Origin: Chaunax sp. Z400
Taxonomy: Eukaryota > Chordata > Actinopteri > Lophiiformes > Chaunacidae
Direction: 5' to 3'
DNA length: 64,000 bases
NCBI GenBank assembly: GCA_037577475.1
Contig: CM075187.1
Location: 21,544,810-21,608,809 of the forward strand
This document shows, piece by piece, positions 51,235 to 64,000 of the stretch; the first letter of the stretch is position 1; each line of letters opens with the position of its first letter. The notes beneath the pieces were generated by a model, which searched no databases, had not been told where the DNA came from, and saw nothing but the letters and a program-made list of their open reading frames with translations. A program made the position numbers and the translations under genes.

Positions 51235-51311
51235 TACCAGTCAAAAATTTAGACACAGTTTCCCATTCAAGTGGATGGGTAGCTGTGTCCAAACTATTGA
51301 CTGGTACTGTA
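51230..51311. mobile_element. Tc1/mariner-like mini-MITE, about 82 bp
   Basis: The arms TACACTACCAGTCAAAAATT... (51230-51258) and ...AATAGTTTGGACACAG read in reverse (51283-51311) are inverted repeats of about 29 bases with a 24-base spacer. ACCAGTCAAA ends and TA flanks fit the Tc1/mariner group. At this size it is nearly all inverted repeat and should fold into one hairpin. Confidence 0.8.
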
Positions 51312-52830
51312 TATATACACACAATATAGTATATAGTATATACAATAGTCTGACACCACTGTGGTCAAAGTTTGGTAAGTTTTGGAACAAAAACAATATA
51401 ATTAGACTTGGGGAAAGAATGTGGTCATGGTTATAAGAATCCAACATTAACTGTGGGAACAGGAAGCCAACAGCAGTCTGCTTTGTCAGACTTGTGGCTC
51501 CATAACAATGTCACAGTGTTTTCATCTTTGCTTTTACCAGACATCATACTCTAAATCCTGGAGGGCTTTGTCACATCAATGTCATCTTTAGGCATTAGAT
51601 GTAGTGACTGATGCTGCCATATTTTAGAGAGGTCAGTGTTGTTTCCACTTACACACACATATCCACAGCTGACAAGAGCAGCTCAGCAGTGCTCCAACAC
51701 AATTGAGATACATGAACAAATATGAATATTTAATATTTAAGTGTTTATATTAATTATTCATAAAACCGGCACTTTGCAAATGGATTAAATTAATTATGTT
51801 GATATAATTAGACTAGATTTGGAGGTTAATATAATAATGTTTATATTATATTTGCTGTAATGGATTCTGAGCCATCTCCTATTAATTGGATTGATGACAG
51901 TTCAAAACCGCCAGGGTCATTTGTGCATCATCAAGGTTTTGCATTAGTCAAGTTGGATGAAGTGCATGACTTAAAAGAGGAGATGCCAGATAGAGTCTCT
52001 TACTACTGAAGTGTCAAGCAATACCTTAAATTAGCTTAATGTCATTTTTTAACATACAGACAGCTTTTGTAACCAAGCACTATAATGTTTCTCTTTCTAT
52101 TTCTTTTCAATATTTGTATTTGCGCACAATCTACATACATTTTTCCATATATTGTTGGTCATTGGTGCTTTTTTAAAATCTAAATAGACCTATCTTAAAC
52201 ATGTTGAAATAGAAAATATCATTTTTGGCCTTACATTGCCCTTATAATTATGTTTGCTGTTGCAGATTATTTGTATGTTAACGTAACTTCTAGGCTGACT
52301 ATTTGCAAACATGCCCACAGAAAGGAAGACACAAGAAGGAAGTGTAATTTAAAATACCTATGAGCAGCAGTGGCATCAATTGGGATGGTTTCTGTTTGTG
52401 CATGTGTGTGCGTGCATGTGTGTGTGTGTTTTCCTTGTGTGATGTAAGATCTTAGCAACATCCTCCAAGCTGTGGTTCATGTTTTGAGTTCCTGACCTGC
52501 AGGAGGACAGGTGAAGAAACCCGGGAGCACCCATGATGAGGAGACACACCACTTAGAGGTGAGCATGTTTTATTATTTATTTTGGATATTTTAATTAACC
52601 TCATTCGTACAATTGCTTTTTGTTGCATAGATTTTCACACTTGTTGACTCTAATTCTCATATTGTTCCAATTCTTTTGATATGTTGAAACCTTTCCTTTT
52701 GTGCATTCTATATTTGCTTTTATGAACTGCATTCAGAGGGTTATAGACTTTGTAAACATTGTACTTGGGTCTTCATTTATTTGTTTAAAGCATGGTTAGA
52801 CAGTTAAATTGGTTTATTGATATTGCCCAT
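51312..52830. other. Non-coding stretch with CNE-like block at 51735-51960
   Basis: Unique DNA. The block at 51735-51960 is non-repetitive and has many ATTA/TAAT cores, a CTTTGCAAAT octamer-like site, and GATTGATGACAG, which resembles joined PBX and MEIS sites. No gene is seen. Confidence 0.45.
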
Positions 52831-53113
52831 GGGCAGCACAGTGGCACAGTGATTAGCACTATTGCCTCACAGCAAGAAGGTCCTGGGTTCAAATCCAACT
52901 TGAGGACCTGGGACTTTTCTGTGTGGAGTTTGCATGTTCTCCCCAAGTCTGTGTGGGTTCCCTCCGGGTTCTCCAGCTTCCTCCCACCAACAAAAACATG
53001 CAATATAGGTGAATTGGTGACTCTAAATTGACCGTAGGTATGAATATGAGTGAGAATGGTTGTTTGTCTTTCTATGTGGCCCTGTGATGAACTGGTGACT
53101 TGTCCAGGGTGTC
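52831..53113 (+). mobile_element. tRNA-headed SINE, most complete copy of the GGAT-tail family
   Basis: The A-box-like TGGCACAGTGATTA (52842-52855) and B-box GGTTCAAATCC (52886-52896) form a tRNA-derived head. It is joined to the same body as in the 15808 copy (GTGTGGAGTTTGCATGTTCT, CTTCCTCCCAC, GAACTGGTGACTTGTCCAGG). The right end is truncated after GTCCAGGGTGTC, so the GGAT tail is missing here. Confidence 0.85.
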
Positions 53114-53880
53114 ATTGCTTCCTGTTTCTTAGCTATGTCACAACCTTTAAACTTACAGTTTCAGTCTGCTAATTTGTGAAATCATTTTTGCAAAAGAGAA
53201 AAAAAAATATCCCAGAGGTTGTGTTTAGAGGGTGTTCCTACAAATATACATCTACTGGACACTATTAATCTTTATCAATATTTGCCACTAAACTGGGCAA
53301 ACTTGTAAATGTACAATATCAGCAGAAAGTGTCAGATATCAGCAGCTTCAATCCAAAGACTTCAGCCCTTAAAAGCCCCAATCAGTCAAACTCTTGTTTC
53401 AAGTGTCCCTCTTTCCAGCCTGTGCCAACACACTTCCTCTCCTTTAAAATCATATTACATTTGCTGAGGCTAGCGTATAAATTTTCTCTGCGTATCATCA
53501 GGGCCCCATGCTCAGCATGGCCTCTCCTCTGACTGATATTGGCTCATCATACTTAATCTAGGGTGAAATTTCCTAGTCTGTGCTAAATGACTTGCAGCCT
53601 TCACAAGAGAGGAGATATTTATTTTTCTCAGGGCTAATGACCTGTCCCCCGGACCCACCCACTGATGGTTATTTACTAGGGCCCAGATGCTTGGTCTCAA
53701 AATGAGTGGTAATGTCAGCGGGCGCCATCCTTCATCGGGCCGCCCCTGATTGAATCCGAGTGATCCCATTGACATTGACTCTGTGACTTTTAAGGCCATT
53801 ACCTTCCACCGCCCACGATGATCACCTCATCATCGCTTCTGAGCTGACAGCTGATTAGCAACAAATTACTGACAGGAGAA
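53114..53880. other. Non-coding stretch with CNE-like block at 53480-53830
   Basis: The second half is balanced, repeat-free and lacks open frames, and may be a conserved non-coding element. No gene is seen. Confidence 0.45.

Positions 53881-58495
<4,615 letters not shown>

Positions 58496-58557
<62 letters not shown>
58496..58557. repeat. (AC)31 microsatellite
   Basis: 62 bases of perfect AC alternation. Confidence 0.97.
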
Positions 58558-58558
<1 letters not shown>

Positions 58559-58659
58559 ACCCCCACAGAGATGAATCCTGTATGCATTATGTCCAGACTG
58601 ACACATAAAGAGGCCCTAGATTAACTGCTTCCCCCTCCAGACTTTTTTATCCCCTCCGT

Positions 58660-59060
58660 TCCAGGGGCCACGCTCATTTACATAAACAGATAATACTTGA
58701 TAAAAATTTCCATTAGACAAAGGTGAAATGGATCAATTTCTGCTGCCAAGATAAATCTCACGTTTTACACCGACAGGGTCATTACACAAGCCACATTTCA
58801 GGAATAATGTATTTAAAAAGTCCGCCGATAGCGGCCATTTCCCGCTTTCCAATTACCTTAAAGAAAAGCTTATTCTGTGGACAATAAAGCACATTACGGC
58901 ACAATATGATACAGTCCATAAAGATCAGCGTGTTTGATGAGAGGTTAGCGAAAGCTCAGCATATTTCGGAAGGGATGTCACAACCCCGTGGTTATCGCTG
59001 ACACCTCGCTGTGCTTGCGATGCAAATGTCCTATTACGCCCAGTCCAAATAGATTAAGAG
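58660..59060. promoter_or_regulatory. Possible conserved non-coding block
   Basis: About 400 repeat-free bases with balanced composition and no open frame. AT-rich core motifs (CATTTACATAAACAGATAAT, CATTAGACAAAG, CAATTACC) resemble forkhead, SOX/TCF and homeodomain sites. The call rests on appearance only. Confidence 0.3.
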
Positions 59061-62000
59061 TCCTGTTCAGAAATAAACAGTTTTTTTTCTGCTTTCTTCT
59101 CTCTGTGATGAAGGTGGGAAGAGAGAAAAATGGGAGGGAGGGAGAGGAAGGGGATGACTATGGTTGGTTGGATGGGGGGTGCGGAGGTGGATTGACAGGA
59201 TGGCGAGGTGATGCCAGTGGTCCGGGGGCAGGGAGAGAACGGAAAAACTCATTAGTTCGCTTCCACCCCAATCCACCACTCTGACTTTGACCTTGAGACA
59301 TCCACTCATCCTCTGTGCCCTGCCCACTCACCCCCACCATCCACTCCCCCATCCTCACCCCATGTCTCCTATTTTAGGTGAATGACACTACAGGTTTGAA
59401 TGAGAGTAAGGGGAGGTCATCGAATGACAGGAGCTGAATGAGGATTCCTCCTCACTGCAGAATATCTCATCCAGTTTCACGCAAATATAACTTGTTTCAA
59501 AACATTTCGAGAAATCATCGTCTGTGTCCTAAAATAGAGCAGGCCGACTACTAATAGTACTTGAAATGAATTTATTTGAACCAAGCTGAAGGATTAAGGT
59601 GAGTTCTTGACCTCAGAGATAGCTGTTGATCGTACCATAAAGTCCTTGCTTTTTTGAAAGCTTTCAGCCTCATTTCAGAGATTTCCTATAGTTTACTCTG
59701 CTGTCATGGATGATTTACCACCTGTTACGTGAGCAGAAATCATGGTCATGTGATTTTAGCAACTGAATAGAGTTTATTTACTGATGAAAATGTGGCTGAA
59801 AATAACTTACAATAAGATCTGTTTGTGAAAAAGCTGGAATATTCAAGTGATCTGAAGATCTTTTGCTGAGGATAAGTACAGAAAGTAATGGATATAAAAA
59901 AAAAAAATTTTTACAGCAAGTTTTTGTGAACACTAAAAATTAAAAAAACTATGTGACGCACATATTCAATCTCTGATCTGCATTTTATAGAGATAATATG
60001 ACAGCTATAAATATACATCGATACAAAACAAGATCATTCACCTGAAATGTTTCATTTTATGTACTCCATATACTCATACTCCAATTTTTCAGATGTAAAT
60101 ATCCTCTTTATTCCACTAAATCAAATTAATTTGAAGTCACTGGCCTCTTTGCAGATTCATTTTTACATGCTAAACCTGAAGCCAAATAGTGTAACAAGAC
60201 TGAGTTAGAAACAATAATATATTAAATGTCCTTAGATATCGTCTGTCAGATATAACCAAAAAGGATCATGGATATATGTCTTTGGCATGAGTATAGCCAG
60301 AGTGCCTGACACAGATCCAACATGACCTGTCCTGGAGTGACAGGTTGAGGGCTAACCGTCCCACTGTCCTCCCATTACGGAGGACAGAACAAACAGTCTG
60401 CTGTGAACAAAGTGGCTCTATTTTGTCCCGCTGGCTGGAAACCCAAAATCTCTTGTCAGCCTCCATTCTGAAAACACATACTTAACTGCTGAGGTATTTA
60501 TTTTGCATTATGATGAGCTGCAATGTTCTCTGCATGGCAGCATGTGCTGCAGACTCAGAGGCTAGAGATGCCTGCAGAGATGAATGAGGAAACAAAAGAA
60601 ATCAGCAGCAGAGATCTTTTCTGTCCCACCAACCACCTCCCCCTCCAACGCCAGGAGACATGAAACCCATTATCTTGATGGGATCAGGCAGCATCCGTCT
60701 TAATAGTGGACTGCATATGATGACAATGATGATCCTCAGAGCAACATGCCACCAGCTCGAGAGCTTCCTGGTGGCAGCTTTGGAGCAAATCCCACGAGGA
60801 AGCTCTTAAAAGAACACTTGCAAAAAGGCTCGGCTTGTGTCTCAATCTGGTTTAATCCAACTGTGAATAATACATCCAACCTGATCTGTCTGCTTGTGTG
60901 TCTGTCCATCAACACATCCATTTTTCATCGTCCACAGGTCCCAATCCTGTCATTTTCTTAATCATAACTTCAATTATTCCCCTGATCTAATGCACGTTTA
61001 ATAAATCATACCAGTTGAAACAGCCCCAATTGCTTTGTGTGTGTTATTTATTACTGGTCTGATGCAGGAGCCAGTTTTGGGGGTCTCATATACACTTGAA
61101 CTCATGCAGGGAGTTGATGTCGCTATGGAGGACCTAGACAGAAACACCATAGCACCACCTGCTGCATGTAGAGGGAATCAGTAGTCATTTTAATTATCTG
61201 TCTCATTCATTGCTCTGCAGCTGTGAGACCTCTGTTGTAACCACAAAGTGAAAGAACAAGAACAACTTGGTTTAATGGTGATTTACTAGAGGAAGGCCAC
61301 TTAACTATTCATTCAGACATTTATTCTTGTTGAGGTGGACATTGTTGAGGTGGTTTTGGTGTTATTTTGCATGTTGTTTAATGTAAAAGTCACAGAATGA
61401 ATGCAATTATAAGACAAAATTGGGAAAATCCATGTGTCTAGAGGTTCAAAATGTAATAACTAGTGTTCAAATCATGTTAAAAGTTATTCCCCTTTTCTGT
61501 TCTCTGTCATCTTCTGCTGTCTACCGATAAGCAAAGGCAAAAAATGTTTGAAGAAAGAAAAAAATAGCATATAAAACCAATAATAAAAAATGATTGCATA
61601 CGTTAAAATAAATCTAAATGTTGTAATTATTCATGCTATATAATACAAGGTTGATTTGGATGGCTGATGGAAAAAAGTTGTGGTTAACATTATTTAAACT
61701 TTTGCATGTTTTTCATTCTAGTCTTTTATATAGCTTGTCTATAATCTAACTAGAAAAAAAATCAAAAAAAGAGATTTACAAATTTTGTTTTTAATCGTTG
61801 ACATTTTCATTTTATCAGTGATTTTGTGTATTATACACTGAAATAGGTGAGAACTGAGTCAAATGAGCAGAATCCCTTTGAAATATGAATTCTAATGATG
61901 ATAATATTTAGCATTAGATCGGACGGGGCCACACACTTTACAGTCACTGTCTCCTCACTGACAGACTGATTGCATTCATCAGTTGTTATATGTGAGGCAG

Positions 62001-64000
62001 CTCCTGTTCAGTGTGTGGCCTTCTGCCGCTGTAATGATGCCCACAGCGGGTACAGAGTGACCTCCACAGGACGCAAACTTAACTGCAGCGGAAGTATCAG
62101 CGATGATTTCCAACAGCAGCTCTTTTTAAATTTTTACTTTTTATTTAATTAAGCAACAAAATCATAATTGTCAAAGAGTTAATATTCAGAATATATCCTA
62201 TGTATTTAGTGGATAAGATGGAGTGGCAGTAAATGAGAGTCTGTCGAGTTGAACAAGTTTCTCTCTTTCAGATTCATCAGTTTAATTTTCCATCCAAGTT
62301 AGATTTACACAGCAATTAACGTCCAAAACTTTGATAAATTTTACTGAAGAGGCTGATGTTTATTGCCCACACTCAGAAAGTTTGATTTTCATGCTCATAA
62401 GTAATATCTGAATTAATTCTTCTCTTCTTCTCTTCTCTCTTCAGCTGAGTGATAAATGACAGACATTACAAATTACTGCAGTATTTCCTCATGAATCTTC
62501 TTGTATAGATTAACTAAATAGCTACTGAATACTTTTATAAGTGGTGGTTTGATACTGTAGTGATGGAGCTGAGATGCACAAATGTGGTGACAGACTGTAA
62601 TACATCTCCGTCAGATTTTTTTTTTTTTATTCCACACACCTGTCAGTAAGACTTGAAATTGTTACCAGCATATTAAATCTAATAATATCAGTTTGTAAAA
62701 TGCTGGATTACAAAACCAAAAGGCCTATTAGGACATGACTTCTGTGTTCCTCCTGCTCACTGACAATGTGTCTGTTCTGCATCAGATTTTTGTGCTGTGC
62801 ATATGCCAGAAGATAAGCTATAGAAGAAGAAAGCTTTACATTTATTTTCACTGAACTTTCATTGATCCAGGTAAGTCCAACGGACGTCAGAGTCAAAACA
62901 ATACCTAAAAATCAGAGCTAACTTTTTCAAACCAGGCTAAAGGAAACTAAAAAAACAGACAGAATACTAAAGTTGACAAAACAATACAAAACAAGCCAAT
63001 GAGAGTGAACAACAGAGACAATTAATGGAATTTAAATCAATCAATAAAACCATTTCCGTAGTTAAATGTATTAAAAAAAAGATGAGATCTTTGTTATATA
63101 TAATGTCGAGTTGTGTACTTTTCATTATCCCAAATTTTCCAATGTTTAACAGAGAGAAAGTTTTAATTTTATTCAAGCTAGAGGTGTGTTTCATTTGTCA
63201 GCCAGTCGGTAGAGCTTCCAGGAAAGTGAAAGAGTGATGACGTCTGAGAATGTGACATACCCAAATAAAACTTTGAAATATCACCTCAATCCATTCTGCC
63301 TGAGTCACCTCAGATAGATTTTCACCGGCAATGTTTTTTGCTTAACAACGAGGGCAACTCGAAAGATCCCATGCTACTTACGTCTTTTTGTTATTGAGGG
63401 ACCCGGAGCAGACTTACACATACTGTGTGTTTAGGCGATTCAATTCAATTTCTTTCTGCAGACAACTCAAGGTCACAGCAGGAGGAGCAGAAAACATGAA
63501 AACTTTCTATCCTATCCCTGTCTGAGCATCAGGGAAAGGCAGCAAATATGCATCTTGTAATGTGAAAAAAAGTGTCTGCAAAAATTCTAATACAAATCCA
63601 GAAACTGAGATCCCACATTATGTCAATAACCTGCCATTTCCAGAGCTTTTGTCAAATGTTTTTGAGCCCCAGGTAATGTGACCTACTGTACCTGTAAGGC
63701 ATAAAAAAGGAAAAAGGAGTTTTAGGTGAGCTGTTATGAAAGGTTAAGAGGTACATAGTACAAGTAACAAACACATAAAACACTTTTGATTATGAAAAAT
63801 ACACAATTACATCATTTTTTAAATCATAATCTTCTTTGGAAAACTCAAGCAAAGCAATCTGTATCCCATGTAACCCTGCAGAAAGAGGATAACTGCAATA
63901 GCGCATATGCAGGTCTAATACAGTCGGTTGTATTAAATGCCTTATTTTAGTATTGTTCTAAAATAAAAAATAAAGTATCCTGCGTATATGCTCTTAGTGT
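59061..64000. other. Non-coding stretch to window end
   Basis: Unique DNA, with short A/T runs near 59897-59912 and 62617-62629. The blocks at 60250-60470 and 60600-60840 are balanced and possibly conserved. No gene, RNA or intact mobile element was recognised. Confidence 0.5.

Noticed and set aside
52831..52905. tRNA gene suggested by A-box and B-box
   Set aside because: The boxes belong to the tRNA-like head of a SINE. The cloverleaf is degenerate and the body matches other dispersed copies.

Overview
The window reads as vertebrate nuclear DNA, most probably from a teleost fish. It is AT-leaning and about 64 kb long. It has very few convincing coding regions, many long (CA)n/(GT)n microsatellites, and fragments of repeat types familiar from fish genomes. 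These are an L2/CR1-like LINE 3' end, tRNA-derived SINEs, a SINE-like repeat ending in GGAT units, a hAT-type MITE with CAGTGG...CCACTG ends, and a Tc1-like mini-MITE with ACCAGTCAAA ends. No bacterial, viral or organellar gene organisation is visible. The species cannot be named from the sequence alone.

Layout. Positions 1-2060 are non-coding. A decayed LINE reverse-transcriptase fragment lies at about 2060-3325. The only convincing protein-coding content is a head-to-tail tandem duplication at about 4932-6935 and 7013-9010. Each copy carries an intronless, minus-strand open reading frame for a 309-residue coiled-coil protein (5104-6033 and 7185-8114). Each also carries its own TATA-box promoter and about 0.8 kb of upstream DNA. 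The coding copies are 98.6% identical (13 differences in 930 bp, counted by hand). Upstream of each TATA box is a nested tandem duplication of about 82 bp. Every 82-bp unit holds an RFX X-box-like motif (CCTAGCAACAAGATG in the best match) and a CRE-like ATGATGTCAT, 26 bp apart. The X-box motif closely resembles the X1 box of vertebrate MHC class II promoters, so an immune-type (RFX/CREB) control of this unnamed gene family is the most interesting hypothesis here.

From 9 kb to 64 kb there is no recognisable gene. This stretch holds a hAT-like MITE (11664-11943), SINE-like repeats (15808-16073, 19240-19489, 26327-26583 on the minus strand, 52831-53113), inverted-repeat elements (32262-32465 and 36631-36992), a Tc1-like mini-element beside an (AT)40 tract (51230-51311), and many microsatellites, including a 50-copy GT tract and a GT/AC/GT triple array. 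Between them lie blocks of non-repetitive, balanced-composition DNA. Some are rich in homeodomain-type TAATTA cores and palindromes and look like conserved non-coding elements of a developmental gene desert. That reading is an inference and needs cross-species alignment.

How parts work together: only the tandem pair forms a unit. Both genes are read leftward, each from its own promoter. Copy 2 (right) seems to have lost the downstream AATAAA that copy 1 keeps, and it has an 11-bp deletion in the leader region, so the two copies may differ in expression even though their proteins are nearly the same.
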